The notes below the pieces were generated by a model. That model did no database searches. It saw only the letters and a program-made list of their open reading frames with translations, and was not told the DNA's origin. Positions 8,797 to 20,299 of a stretch of DNA of 64,000 nt are shown here, piece after piece (the first letter of the stretch is position 1; every line of letters begins with the position of its first letter). A program made the translations under genes and the position numbers. Origin of the DNA: Conus ventricosus (Eukaryota; Mollusca; Gastropoda; Neogastropoda; Conidae); the NCBI GenBank assembly GCA_018398815.1, contig JAFLJL010014851.1:1-64000 (forward strand). Direction: 5' to 3'.

Positions 8797-9826
8797 AATT
8801 TCCACCAACCCACTTCATGACTTTGTATATATTGCTGTGATTACTGGCTTCACTGTTTCGCTTCAACGTCCTGCTTAAACCCTTTTGGGCTGCCTTCGGG
8901 CGGCCACAGAAATGTACTTTATTCAACTGTCTTGTTTATTAAATCAAGCTTTTGATAAATGCACTTGGGGGCTGCTTTGAATAATCTTCAGTTGACAGAG
9001 AGACCGGCAGCCGTCTTGAATTTACGGCGTTAAGCCCAACCTTTAAAACCCTTTCCCTTTCCCTATGCAAGCACTTCCCTATTTTTTAATGTTTTTTGCG
9101 TGTGTGCTGTTTTGTTTTTGGTTTTGTTGTTTTACTGATAATAACTATATTATATTCTGAACATTCGTTTCTTATAAAATAATCAAAGGTGCGCGCCCCC
9201 ACAACGCACGCACGTCCCCCCACCCCCCCCCCACGCACGCACGTCCCCCACCCCCACCCCACGCAACGCCCGTCCCCCCACCCCCACCCCACGCACGCAC
9301 GTCCTCCCACCCCACCCCCCTGGTGTACACCACACACACACTCCTACCCCCAAGTCCCCCCAAGTTTTTTAATTAAGTTTTTAATTAAGTTCCCCCCAAG
9401 TTCTTAATTAAGTTTTTAAATTTAAGTTACTTCAAGTTTTTAATAAGTTCTTGTTTAATTTTTTAATTAAGTTCTTGATTAAGTTCTCAAGATTGGGTAA
9501 TTAAGTCATCCTTAAGTAAAACCCAAATTTCTTATTAAGTTATTTTATAATTATCAAAAAAATACAATCTATGTTTTTATCTTAAATAGCAGATGCCTAA
9601 TATAGTACACCACACGCCTCAAAAACGCGTCATCGTTGAGGAGTCTTGCTCAGCGTTCTCTGCATAGATCTTAAGGAAGTTCTTACACCTAAGCAGCCGC
9701 TTTGATTACAATTCTGGTCTATGGAAATGTCTTTTATAGCTCCATGTCTTTATTTATTGACTTTATCATTTATAATACGCCATGATCTATTTTTATAAAA
9801 AAATTTTAAATATTATTGCATTATAA
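8797..9826. other. Polinton A non-coding region: C-rich and TTAATTAAG tandem repeats
   Basis: A C-rich array built on ACGCACGCACGTCCCCC covers about 9196-9335. An AT-rich array of AAGTTTTTAATT/TTAATTAAG units covers about 9360-9500. Both arrays recur in element B (about 58500-58625 and 58650-58790). Open frames across the C-rich block are low-complexity artefacts. The arrays may be replication or promoter elements. Confidence 0.6.
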
Positions 9827-10000
9827 ATGGATCAAAATGATCTTTTGTTGTTGACGTTCTGGCGTGCTGTTGTCTTTGTATTTAAGGGTTTTCAGATTTT
9901 TTTGATTGCTTTTGTTTCTGCTGCCATTGTGTATATATTTTATAACCGTAATAACTGCCCCAACAGCAGCAATGGCGCAAAAAATTTGGCAACATTTTAA
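9827..10000 (+). CDS. small single-pass membrane protein of the Polinton (57 aa)
   Basis: ATG at 9827 encodes 57 residues to TAA at 9998-10000. It has an acidic start (MDQNDLLLL), one long hydrophobic segment (about residues 20-38, including FLIAFVSAAIVYIF), then a short polar tail (NRNNCPNSSNG). The corresponding ATGGATCAAAATGA is conserved in element B at 59166, although that copy is badly degraded. This intact frame in a heavily frameshifted element, with a conserved start, supports a real gene. Function unknown. Confidence 0.55.
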   Translation: MDQNDLLLLTFWRAVVFVFKGFQIFLIAFVSAAIVYIFYNRNNCPNSSNGAKNLATF

Positions 10001-10128
10001 GTTCAATATTCCATGAAGACTTGGGCCCTTGAATCATATGGAGTTTTTATAGCCGGCATTGAAATTAACTTGTTCGGGCGTTGGGGGGTTTTAAATGTTT
10101 TCAGATGAGTTATATTCTGTAACATTAA

Positions 10129-10320
10129 ATTTTTTTTGTCTGTTCCACTCTGCTAATTTTTTCCGCCTTTAACACCCCCCAAGGTGAGGACACTTTTCAC
10201 TGGCCCCCACCTGATTCAGTGTTTTCTGATTCTGCTGATTTTCTGGCTTGGTTACTTTCTCCACCTGATTCAATGTTTCCTGATTCTGGTTCTGATGATT
10301 TTCCAGCTCGTTCATTTTGA
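10129..10320 (+). CDS. short acidic repeated ORF without an ATG
   Basis: An open frame follows the stop at 10126-10128 and ends at TGA 10318-10320. It contains the acidic, aromatic pattern PPDSVFSDSADFLAWLL and a second PPDSMFPDSGSDDF. The doubled PPDSxFxDS unit resembles a transcription-activation segment in composition only. No ATG is present, so the start is lost by frameshift or lies in a spliced exon. Related sequence exists in element B at about 59565-59695. Confidence 0.35.
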   Translation: MFFVCSTLLIFSAFNTPQGEDTFHWPPPDSVFSDSADFLAWLLSPPDSMFPDSGSDDFPARSF

Positions 10321-10341
10321 AGGGAAACAAAATCTATATGA

Positions 10342-10603
10342 TTAAAAGTTATTAACCCCATGATTAATGCGATAACAATGTTCCAAATCTATAGTATAAA
10401 TCACATCCAGAGACTCTAATGACTTTGTTAAAACTGGATCTTGCGTTAAAATCATACGTAAGATCTTGTTCAGAATCAATGGGAGCAATCTACTGACTAG
10501 TTTAGTGTAAAAACTAAGAACCGTTGCCCCCACTTTTCACCATTCTAGACCCCAGCTGCGCTTCATCCCTGTTATGATACTTTAAAATGTCTTGCGGCGA
10601 CAT
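10342..10603 (-). pseudogene. small minus-strand Polinton ORF, one frameshift
   Basis: An ATG at 10603 begins MSPQDILKYHNRDEAQLG. This frame ends near 10514 and an overlapping frame continues (LVSRLLPLILNKIL ... to 10342). A homologous region is present in element B at about 59740-60000. Unknown function; the single frameshift sits next to a run of G. Confidence 0.4.
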
Positions 10604-10626
10604 CTGTGATCTGTTCTATGCTAAAT

Positions 10627-10767
10627 TCAGTTCCGAGGAACTGTTTTTGTTTTCCCACATGCTGCCAAAGAATACAGCCTCTCCTTTTTGGGCAAAATAG
10701 CTTGGCCATCAACTTGGTCATTCATAATTTCGGAAGGTTTAGGCCGCCTTGTAGCTGTAGTAGTCAT
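10627..10767 (-). CDS. hypothetical 46 aa minus-strand ORF
   Basis: The frame starts MTTTATRRPKPSEIMND and stops at 10627-10629. It is basic and may be the start of a longer protein that is frameshifted into the next ORF. The region is retained in element B. Weak support. Confidence 0.25.
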   Translation of the reverse strand: MTTTATRRPKPSEIMNDQVDGQAILPKKERLYSLAACGKTKTVPRN

Positions 10768-10890
10768 CACTGTTCATGTTTTTTATTAAATTATAATTAT
10801 TTTATTTATAAAAATGAGCACCAAAAAAAAACTGTTACCAACCTTGTATACCATTCTGCTGTTTTTGGGAGGTCTAAGTGTAGGATACTC

Positions 10891-11050
10891 AATGCTTGGT
10901 AAAAGCTGTTAAGAATTAAACCAGCAGATCTTGGCAAACCTAGACTTTGAGGATTCAGCAAAGCTAATTGCTATCATTGCAGCTTCGGTTGCTACGAAAG
11001 ATTTTCTAGTCAAGCAAGGAATAATTCCAACAGTAAAATTTTGTAAATAA
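10891..11050 (+). pseudogene. small Polinton ORF, broken
   Basis: After one early stop or frameshift this frame reads LANLDFEDSAKLIAII and then a short polar tail ending FCK at TAA 11048-11050. The sequence recurs in element B (60360-60480). It sits just upstream of the next small membrane ORF and the integrase, all on the plus strand. Function unknown. Confidence 0.35.
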
Positions 11051-11068
11051 AAAATACTTTTATAAAAA

Positions 11069-11445
11069 ATGGCTTCACTCGTAATGATGATAGGCGGCGC
11101 TGTGGTAATGCGCTCGCTTTAGGGAAGTAATTACGCTTTTAGTAAACTGCGAGATAAAGGCGAGAGAAAAAGACTAACAAAGCTGTGGAGAAACTAGCTG
11201 CAGCACAAGATCGCTATGAAAAGCAGAAAATTTGAGCATTTTAGATTTATTAATGATACTCTGAAAAACAGGGCCATGCAGCTTACACATTTAAAGATGT
11301 TGATCAAGCAATAAAACAATATTATCTAGTAACAGCAAACCAATCGAGACATGCCCCCACCAAAATTTAGGGGATTTTTATCATCCACCCAGAAAAACAA
11401 AGATGCAAAAAATGGGGTTTATTGTCTTTGTATGAGGGTTGTGTA
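11069..11445 (+). pseudogene. small Polinton ORF with hydrophobic start and coiled-coil-like body, broken
   Basis: ATG at 11069 begins MASLVMMIGGAVV and then loses frame. The downstream frame is rich in Lys/Glu/Ala (KAVEKLAAAQDRYEKQK). The same start (ATGGCTTCA) is found in element B at 60500. It could be a small virion membrane protein; this is inference. Confidence 0.35.
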
Positions 11446-11477
11446 TTTTGTTGCACATAATTTTGGCTGAGTAAAAA

Positions 11478-12400
11478 ATAAACAAAATCTATTATTCGCC
11501 CAACGGATATTGGAAGGGCATCACAGCAATTAAAAAGCTAAGCCAAGCAGCTGGAGTCAGTGAACAAACAGCAAAAGAATGGTTATCTAAACAAGCGATT
11601 TGGCAAATTTATTTACCAGCGCCTAGACGAATACAGAGACCACACTTTGTGAACCATACCGAACGACACCCATCAAATGGACCTTCTATATTTCCCTCTG
11701 ATACAAATTAGACGAAAAAGATTTAAGTACGCACTCACAGTCATTGACATAGCTTCAAGATACAAGATGCGGAACCATTACACAAAAGAGTGTTTCTGCT
11801 GTTGCTGTTGCCATACAACTGATATACCAACGAGGCCCCTTAACTTTCCCCTCGCATGATTCAAGTCGATGATGGAAAAGAATTTAAAGGCCAAGTGAAT
11901 CATTATTGTTAAAACACAGGTTCTATTAGAAAGGCATTCCGGGAGTTCACAGATCACAGGCTTTAGTTGAAAACTTTAACAAACAGTTAGCCGAAAGACT
12001 TTCTCCTACCAGTATCACAGAGAGCTTATTGACAACTCTCGCAACACAGAATGGGTTAAAAGGGCCCTGCCCTCAGTTTTTGCGCGCAATGAATAATGAA
12101 GAATTTAAAGGGCAAAAGCCAGTACAAGCAATCAAAAGAAAAACAATAAATGTTGCTGAAGGAGAGTTTTCATCCGGCAAAACTATTCCCCTTTGGATTG
12201 AAAGTAAGGTACCTTTATTTGCCGGGGGAAGAGAAGGGGACACTCGCATCAGGGCAACAGACCCCTTTGGAGTGTTTGATCCAATGAAATAAAAAGAATT
12301 GTAAAAATGAATCCGCCCGTGTATTTTTTACGAGAAACTGACCCCAACCCAAAACAACCAGCTCCTCAAGATTTTTTGTGAAGGAAAAAACTGCAGATAA
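11478..12400 (+). pseudogene. Polinton retroviral-type (rve) integrase, copy A
   Basis: Integrases of this family insert the linear Polinton DNA and make 6 bp target duplications. The N-terminal region reads GITAIKKLSQAAGV, then EWLSKQAIWQIYLP, as in Polinton integrases. The catalytic core is visible in fragments: HQMDLLYFPL (first Asp, about 11672), QVDDGKEFKGQ (second Asp, about 11863) and QALVENFNKQLAERL (Glu, about 11962). The C-terminal part ends at TAA 12398-12400. The start codon is ATA here (11478) but ATG in copy B. Several frameshifts break the gene. Confidence 0.85.
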
Positions 12401-12426
12401 TCCCGCCGGACACAGTTCCGCTTTAA

Positions 12427-15400
12427 TTAATTTAGGGTTTCCCTCCAGTGCCCATTGCATATGAAAACTCTGGATTAACAAACACCCGTTTTGTGTTTGT
12501 TCATCTAACGACTTCTTTGTTACAACAGTTGTGTTGATCTCAGTAGATTAGATCGCAGTTTTTACGTTTCATGATGAAAAGTCTTATTGCCAAACAATGT
12601 TTTCTTTGTAGTTGTCATGTGATATGTTTACTGCCAACGCTGCGAGATATTCCCTTTGCTTTCTTAATAAATTTCTCCTGGCTCGAATACTGTACATTTT
12701 TGACCTTAACCCCACATACTCCTTGATCACCTTTCCAGATAATTCATCCTTCATCTTTCCTAAAACCTTCTTATTAATGGATGAATCCCAAAGGCGAAAT
12801 CTTTAGGGTAATCGGACGTGTCGTACCATCCACTCGCTCCTTTAGCCACTTCGATTTCCATGTGTTTATAGATTCTTCAGTAGGGATATCTATAACAAAA
12901 CTATCTGTACTGTGTAAAGTACTCTGGACTAGGATACGAGGCTTAAAGTAGTCAAAAAGAAACTCTAACATCAAAAGCTTTGAAATTCTAAAACAGTAAA
13001 CCCAATAAAAACAGGTTTGTCTAATTTGACTTTCTTTTTCTTCATCATTATCCCAAAAAGCTGATCATGAAATCTTCTGAAGTCCTGATAATTAGGTTTG
13101 AAGTCAGTTTAATTGCTTCATTCTCTCTGTGACCAATCTGACATCTTTGCGCTTGTGGGGATTCTCCATAGTCTTTCCAAAACAGCTGTTGTTCATCAAC
13201 TTGAAAAAGTCTTTTTCTGAAGCATCGTGGTTTTAGTTCTGAGATCGGGTGTTCTTCATGAGGTATGGTTTCATGAACTGTTCTTGATCAAAAGCAATTT
13301 TGCGATGAACTGCTGTCAACTTCAACCCATGTCTTAAATAAAATTGTAGAAGTCTGTAATGACAGACATAATTTTTTTGCCCCAAAAAATATTAGGACAA
13401 GTTTAGGCGGCTCTGTTTTTGCCATCTTAGGCTTTCTGCGGGCTAAGGGTAGTCATTATGCAGGCCCATGGGTTCATGAGGATATTCTAAGTCAACTTCT
13501 AGAATGAAACCCACGCTGTTGATCTGGCCCCAAAAACTGCTTAACCACTTTAATGCCTTTTGAATATGTTCGGATCCCCGCCTGTGTACATTTTAAAGTT
13601 GCGTAATGGAAGTGATTGCGCCATTGCCCAACCATACAGATTGTTTGCATCTAATACTGAGATAGTTAGACCTTTTACTCGGATCATAGTCGTCCAAGTA
13701 TTTGTTGTTTGCTTTACAGAAAATGATGCGACGCCATACTAATTCCTCCACGCAATCCGTTTTCAATCATCTGAATCATTGGTAAATCTGACAAAATCAA
13801 TCTGTACTCCAGTAAACTTTAAGAAAGCGTCCCAACTCATCCGGGCGCAGAAATGTAATGCGCAGGATCCAACTATAATGTTTCATGCAGGTCTTTCTGT
13901 AATTTTCAAGACGTTCCGCCCAAACAAAACATCTGCCTTAATATGAATCATGATGTTCCCATGTTTTACAATCTAACTTCTGCACGCATCTTGAGCTTGC
14001 TGGTAATCAAAAATCACTATGTTTTCCCTGAGACTAGAAAGAACGCGCCTTTAGGAGGAAGTGTGTCTTCATCAAACCTTTCCCAACTGTTCAGGGAAAT
14101 CAAAAGGGGAAACGCCCTTTCAACGAGGTTGGGTCAAAGTATTCTTCCGTTATTGGGCAGGACTTTAAAGGGCATAGAAAGTGATCTAATGATCCATCAT
14201 GTGTTGCATAGGTCATAAAAAGAATGTTATTTAGATTAAAGCACATTACTTTCTGATGACGGGTGCAATGCATGCTACCCGAAGGCGTTGGTTACTGCTT
14301 GCAATAAAGATGAGAGTCGTAACCTCGCAAGTTATGAAAGAAGATGGGCAGTTCCATGTCTTAGGATCAAACTTTAGTTGAAGATTGCATTTACTGTGCG
14401 CTGCTCCTCTGAACTTTCCGCTAATGGATCATGGTCTCTTACCCGCTGGCCGCAAAGGGCCGCCTGTTGGATTTGTTGCTTCTTCACTGAGTTCTAAAAC
14501 CCAAAACCCCAACAATGTGTGGTGAGTCATACTGTTGTTGGTCTTCAGGAGTCATAATAAGTCTGAGAGATTCAGTTTATTAGAACAGGCGTTACGCACT
14601 TGCTGCTTTGCATTCTAAGAATGTTTCTGCAGCATTAGGCCCTCTATAAAATTTTTGGGGTTCTGAATGGACACCGTCTGACCTAACAACAATGAAAGCA
14701 AATGAACAATTTGATGATTACTCATTAAGATGTTTTTCGAAGTTTTTGTGGGCGTGGCCCTTCATAAGGAACAAAATAAGCGACTCAAAGTCTGCGTAAA
14801 AAACATTGGAGAATGTTGCCGGGCCGTTTCCAGTTCTTAAAACAAACTTTAGATCCGGGGGGGGCGTAATTAGTTCTGTTTTTTACAGTCTACAGAACTT
14901 TTACAATGTTTTTTATGTTCCGCTCGCTGCTTTAACGGATGCATTCTTGTTAAACATTTTCTGCCGAATTCTTGTTTGTTAGTGTTTTTTGAAGTATGCG
15001 CCCAAAAATCTGCTCATTGTTCGTATCAATGTGTATGTGGTAGCCCTGCTGGTGAAAGCATCAGCAGTAAGTCAACCCTGATTTTTGCCTGGTTCGCCAA
15101 TCGTTGGCCCGTTCTTGGGGCACTTTAATAGGCAGTAGATTTGTTTCTTCATCCCATGTGTAGACCTTAACAGTTATTTTGGGTTTTTTTTGTTCTTCAA
15201 CTGATAATTTGGTACACTAACGGGAAAGGATATTCCACTAAAGTTGAGATCATGCTGTAAGGTTCATAGTTAGTCACCCTCTCTGCGTGTTCGGGACATG
15301 ATGCAGCCTTGCAAGAACACACCACATGAAACATTTGTCGTCTGAATTCTTTATGTTTAAAACTGCTCTCTTTAAACCAACTCTCGAGGTAGCGGAATGT

Positions 15401-15827
15401 AAGCCTTGCCTACAATTGGGTGCATACTTAGACTGTTTTAATCTGACTCTAAGACTTCGCCCTCTGACCAACCAGAGCCTCGCATTTTAGCTTCTTCAGC
15501 GGCAGCGTCAAACTGTGTAAGCAGTTCGTCTGCCCAACCGGGGTGTTATGTCGTATGAGAAAAAATAGTCTGCTGTTTAGTTGAGACCCAGACTTCAGAT
15601 TTTCTTCATTTATTGTTATATAGTCGATTAAAACAGCTAACATTTCTTTAACTGGCGGGTCTATTGTTAGTTTACTTGGAACTTGAGAAATAGCATGTAC
15701 AACGCTTGCCCGCACGTTTTCTGGATTAATAACTTCTAAAACAATATCATTTAGTGCTCTTGATAAACGCTCTCTCTCGAGCATTCCCTTTAAACAATTC
15801 GTCTTGTCCTTCATATATCTTAGCCAT
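12427..15827 (-). pseudogene. protein-primed family B DNA polymerase of the Polinton, copy A
   Basis: A polymerase of this type replicates linear DNA from a terminal protein. The C terminus (stop at 12427-12429) converges on the integrase with 26 bp between stops. Moving upstream: a motif C remnant TDSFVIDIP (about 12885-12912), where one base of the TDTDS codons seen in copy B is missing; the motif B region with FGKTMEN (about 13165-13200); motif A (NNLYGWAM-like, about 13625-13660); the 3'-5' exonuclease YHDSYL-type motif (about 13930-13975); and an N-terminal region with LNIKNSDDKCFMWC (about 15350). ATG at 15827 gives about 1130 codons, the usual size. It is broken by numerous indels. Confidence 0.85.
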
Positions 15828-15938
15828 GCTGTCTTTCTTTTCTAAGCCAACATATTTATTTAAATTAAAAAATACACCGGCTTAATCAGAATCAAATATC
15901 AACGGTCTTTTTGTGCTTGGACTCATAAACTAAAGTTT

Positions 15939-16180
15939 TTAAACACCTTTTGGTGTTGTTACTGTGAGCAGTTTAGAACAGAGTTTAATGTCTCGTTTAC
16001 TTTTTTTAAGCATTCCTTTTTTTATCTGCTCGGCGCTGGCTGTTGAGAAAAGTTGTCCTCGCCTTTCTTTGAAGATCAAACTTTTGTCTTTTGTAGTCAT
16101 CAAAATCGGCCTGTAAACGATTAAATTCTTCATCCGTTGATGTTTGAGTCAGCTAGTGCTTTTTTTATTGTCAGTTTAAA
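15939..16180 (-). pseudogene. small basic Polinton ORF, minus strand
   Basis: Two overlapping frames cover the segment; one reads DEEFNRLQADFDDYKRQ and then a strongly basic stretch (NSQRRADKKRN). It sits directly upstream of the polymerase on the same strand. Charged, coiled-coil-like composition; function unknown. Confidence 0.35.
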
Positions 16181-16214
16181 AAGAGCTAAGTTTAGCTGTT
16201 ATTAGTTGAACCAT

Positions 16215-16585
16215 AGCTGTGTGCTTTGGAGTTTTAGTTTTTAATTTTTTGCCAGCCGCACTTACAGCTAATGAAACATAGGCCAAGAGCTAAAGACAAA
16301 CCTCCTAGAGGTAAAGCTGCGGGTGGCCTATGCCCGTTGCTAAGAGACCAACACTCGTTCCCGCTGATAGAGCACTTATGTCGATGCCCAGTATTAAAAT
16401 AAGTAACAGCATTAAAGACAGCAGAATACCTTCGTTTGGTTTTTGCTGTATTTTGAAAGGTCTTGCTCAGTTTTTGTTGCATTTGTGTAATGTGGTTAAT
16501 CTGAAGGTTTTTAGTTTGGGCTTTCTACTATCCCCTTTTTTTGGCGGGGCTGTAGGCACATTTGGATAACCTGAACAGACATGCT
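16215..16585 (-). pseudogene. small Polinton membrane protein, minus strand
   Basis: A proline/lysine-rich start (PTAPPKKGDSRKPKLK) leads, after one frameshift, into a strongly hydrophobic segment (LLSLMLLLILILGID, then ALSAGTSVGLLATG). This layout suggests a small membrane protein of the particle. It lies between the polymerase and the capsid gene. Unidentified. Confidence 0.35.
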
Positions 16586-16622
16586 TTTTTTAAAAAAAAA
16601 ATAATTTAGTATACTACATTTT

Positions 16623-17871
16623 CTAATCTGCTAATTTAATATTCAGCTGGCATCATATAATAAAACAAATGTACATTAAGCGGTTTATCGGCTTCTTCTT
16701 CTTTATCAATTTGAATGTTTATTACGTCTCTAACAGTTCCCCGCTTCCATGCAACTGATTATCCTCTGTTGACCTTAGGTCAATCCATAAACCGTATTTC
16801 GTTGTTAAATAATCATCAAGCCTAACATTGTGAAGATGTAATCTTTAGACACAAGGTCAACTGTTGGACTTCTACACCTCCCGCCCCAAACAGTTTCTTA
16901 TTTCATCAAAATGCTGATAAAGGTTTAAGCCCCCTAGCGTAGATTTGGTTAGGACTACCCCCCAATCGAACATTGTACTTTCGTTTTTTTTGGATTAAAA
17001 AACTTTTCACTTCCTCTTTTGAACGGTTCTTCATCTTCGCACAGCAATAAAATACCTTTAAGTGAATATGCTGCAACAAATAAAACTAAAATCCATATAG
17101 TGTCTGCCCTGCTTTTGGGATATGTTGAATGATGACGCCCGTTTCGTAATATATTACTAATTTTGACTGATATTGGTGCTCAATCAGCCCTGCTAATTCC
17201 CTGGTTGCTAACAACGTCAAACTCTAACGAGATGTCAAAAAATGCTGTACTTTGCTCCGGTGTCTGTTTTATCTGATAACACGTTGTATTCATTAAAAGT
17301 TTGTTCATTGACAATCTGTCTTTTAATGCTCCTTGAAAGTATGGCGCAGTGCTTTTAAAACAACTCAAAATCTAAGGGGATGGAAAAGCGATTTCCCCCA
17401 CAAAATTAACAGCTGCATACTTTTTACCGGTCTTTTTGTATCTGCGGCGCCTATTCTATGTTTTAGTGCTTCTTCATTTCGATTCCCTGAAACGCAAAAG
17501 ATCAGCCCTTTCATTCCCGGTTAGCATAGATCGAATAGGTTAAAAATATGTCTGCATTATGTAAAGAAAATATTCTTGCCCCTCAAGTTTTATAGAAATT
17601 TTCTTAACGATTGCCCGCCCCAGATTCTGGAACAACTGTCCTGTTTGGGGGCTGTTGCGGGTTCGAGTTCTATTTTAAAAGTAAGTCGCGCAGAGCCCGG
17701 CACAATCAATTCATCTGCTCCTAGGTCTGGAAATTTGACAGTAAGAATTTGATCTGCATCAATAGTAGATGGATTATTTGGAACAATAATAATCCCTTTA
17801 TTTCCCTTTCACGCCATGGGGTCTTTCTGTTTTCTATGCGGGTCAAGAATCGAGCCATATGATTGTGGCAT
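16623..17871 (-). pseudogene. hexon-like major capsid protein (double jelly roll), copy A
   Basis: ATG at 17871 begins MPQSYGSILDPHRKQKD. Regions typical of Polinton/adintovirus major capsid proteins follow: DADQILTVKFPDLG and ELIVPGSARLTFKIEL near the N terminus; the PYFQGALKDRLSM and ISLEFDVVSNQ segments (about 17190-17345); then GGSPNQIYARGLKPL toward the C terminus. Double jelly-roll proteins of this kind form the icosahedral shell. About 416 codons to TAG at 16623-16625, broken by several indels. The family assignment comes from the order of these recognisable blocks; no structure search was possible. Confidence 0.75.
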
Positions 17872-17910
17872 TTTTTATAAAACAAAATAAAAAAGTTAAT
17901 TATTTAAAAC

Positions 17911-18337
17911 ATGGCAGGCATTGGGATGAAGATTATGATGTTTTAGATTCTGGAGACGACCTGAGTGAAATGACTCCTTTGGTACAACATTTGCTCGGGG
18001 GTCTCTTTGCGGCGTGAATTAAAAGAAAGTAAGGTCAGATCATTAAAACCAAAGTTTAGGCCAAGAACCTCCCCAATTTATAGACCCTAATGATTTTGAA
18101 GTAAAAGATGACCATTTGTTTGTGAGGAGCGACCAAGACAACTTGTTCAGCTTACAACTAAAAAAAAACCCATCAAAGTTTTTAGCCGTGGGTTCAATTA
18201 GAATAGACTCCCTGCGAGCGTTACAAAATCGCCTTGGCCTTGTTAGGCCAAAATTAAGGGCGGAGGCAGTTTCTAAACTTCAAAACACACTGCAAGAACT
18301 CCCGACAGATAACCAAAATGCAAAACATGGAACTTAA
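17911..18337 (+). pseudogene. Polinton ORF upstream of the coiled-coil gene, plus strand
   Basis: From ATG 17911 an acidic stretch (WDEDYDVLDSGDDL in one frame) leads to a frameshifted body; the longest intact part (18116-18337) reads DNLFSLQLKKNPSKF and RIDSLRALQNRLGLV. It may be the N-terminal part of one protein continuing into 18318-19109, or a separate gene. It is divergent from the capsid gene (17871) with only 39 bp between start codons, so the two probably share a promoter region. Confidence 0.45.
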
Positions 18338-19109
18338 AGAATTAAATCAATCCGCAGGTGAATTAATAAATGTAATAGAAGCAGAATCCAGTTTTTCAGA
18401 AGAAACAGCTTAAAGACTATGCACGACTCGCCGCTACCCCCTGCGAGAACTAACGGCCCTTTTATCATGCTTTAAGACCATTTAAAGGCGAATAACAAAC
18501 AATTTAGCAAAATAGGTGACTAGATGAGCATATAAAAAAAGAAAAAGAAAAACTCGTTGAGGCTGATGACGCCAACTTAGGGCCGAATTTTTAAGAAAAA
18601 ATAGCCCAAAGACTAAAAGATCTTGAACAAGAAAGATCAGCAAGAAAAGAAGTGACGGCTACTAACCGGGACCAATTACGAATCAAATGAAAAGAATAAA
18701 GAAACTATCGAAAAAAATTTTTTATGAAGACACGACCACTAGCAGAACGAATACGAACACTGTTTTGAGAGCAAGGTGTCACATTAGCAAGCGTTTAAAC
18801 GCCTTAGGATTTGCAATAAGCACACTGGTGTTGGGGTATTACAGGCGGGGGGCGGAGGTCAAAGTCCAGTGCCTCCGCCGCCACCCCGCCATCGCCTCCA
18901 CCTGATAAATCATGGGTAAAAAAACAGCTTTGATCACTTGCAAGTTTATTAAAAAAATTAGCTGGTAAAGCCGTGAACGCTTTACCAGGAATATTGGGGG
19001 AGTATTGGGCAGCTGGCTTTTGTCTACTGCAAGCAAAGTAGTTGGCTTTATGGCCGAGCACTTATGGACATTAGTTCTTGTAATGTTGGGTTACTATTTA
19101 GTAAGATAA
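18318..19109 (+). pseudogene. Polinton coiled-coil and membrane protein
   Basis: ATG 18318 begins MQNMELKELNQSAGELI. A long charged region with coiled-coil composition follows (KEKEKLVEADDANL, RLKDLEQERSARKEV), then a hydrophobic LGFAISTLVLG segment (about 18808), a proline-rich linker, and a C-terminal hydrophobic domain (GSWLLSTASKVVGFM, LWTLVLVMLGYYLV) ending at TAA 19107-19109. This architecture recurs in animal Polintons as an uncharacterised protein. Multiple frameshifts. Confidence 0.55.
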
Positions 19110-19131
19110 AGACCAAGTATCCTATGCCCAG

Positions 19132-20275
19132 TTAATCCAAGAACAAGCGCTGTCTTTTCATATTCATGGTCATCGCGAACCCGAGTCCGCGAGCTTTGCT
19201 GATCTTCATGGCCTTTGGGCTTTGGACTTCGGGAATTAGATGACTTATTCTTGGGTGTTTTTTTACTGCTTTCAATATTACTGGCTCAGAATTTATGTTG
19301 TTTTGTCCGACCTTCTGTTCATTTCCTGCACGGAATTCATTGTTGTAGTTTATTTTTGTTCCTACCTGGAGTCTGAGGTCAGAAGGTAGCATTATAAACC
19401 AGTGCCAACAGCAAAGTTACTTTTGATTTGCGTATTGTAAAAAATTTTGGTACCTTTAATCTTGAAGGCAAATCAAAAGTAGAATTAATGGCGTCCTCTA
19501 AATTTGCTAAGTTTGTTTTTGTGATCAAAGCCAGTAGAAGGATCTTATGCTCGATCTTGCCTGTGCTTTTGAACCTAGCAAACACCAAAGTAAGTACGAA
19601 TAGAGTCGTTTATTGTTCTATTCCCGCTCTAGTTAGGCCCTTAGAAGTGTCTAAGATAAAATGTTTTGTCCATGCTGTTTTATGCTCTTGCTCTATGGAC
19701 CCAGGTGAACGTTGTGCCTGAAGAGAAAGATGTTTTAAGGAGGATTCCAGTCATACTTATACTTTCTGTGCACGCCCCAATAAAAGGGGTGCCTAAGCCA
19801 TGATTAAGATCAGACTTTTGCCTAAAGTCTGTCTTGATGTTAATATTGAATTCGTTACAGATTCTTTCAAAAGCCTTCTGTCTATTCGGTTGCTAAATGG
19901 ATTAAACGGTTTGTCATTGGGAATGGTGCTTTCAGTTCAGTCAAAATACGTCTGAAGGTGTAATAGAAAAAGAAATCTATACACTGACCTAACCAAGGAT
20001 TAGGATGATTTAAGTGATCAGCATACGACACTCCACACCCAGTTGATGCACCCAAACCCCCCCCCCGCCCAAAGTTTAACTGGTTCTGATAAAACTGCAT
20101 CGGATGACTAAACCACACTTTTGGATGCGGGTCGTTTTTAATAGGGGGTTAAGATATCTGCTAATGGAGTACTTACCTTTTTATGAAAGGTGTCAGTCTG
20201 GGTCACAGAAATGTCGAGGGTGTCAGTTGTTATATTTTTAAGATTGTAGTGGGGGCCCAACAGAATATTTTGCAT
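19132..20275 (-). pseudogene. unidentified Polinton protein, minus strand (~380 codons)
   Basis: ATG at 20275 begins MQNILLGPHYNLKNITTD and the gene runs, with several frameshifts, to 19132. Recognisable stretches include HPMQFYQNQLNF (about 20070-20105) and LIPEVQSPKAMKISK near the C terminus. Length and position between the coiled-coil protein and the capsid-like gene suggest a virion protein. I do not recognise the family. Confidence 0.4.
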
Positions 20276-20299
20276 TTAGTATTTGAATGCACTCATTTT

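Noticed and set aside
9086..9407. ORFs on both strands rich in Gly/Trp or Pro/His
   Set aside because: They cover a C-rich tandem array in Polinton A; the equivalents in B (58134-58700) are the same artefact.
16234..16569. separate plus-strand gene at 16330-16569
   Set aside because: The minus strand carries the hydrophobic frame that fits the Polinton gene layout; the plus ORF is its shadow.
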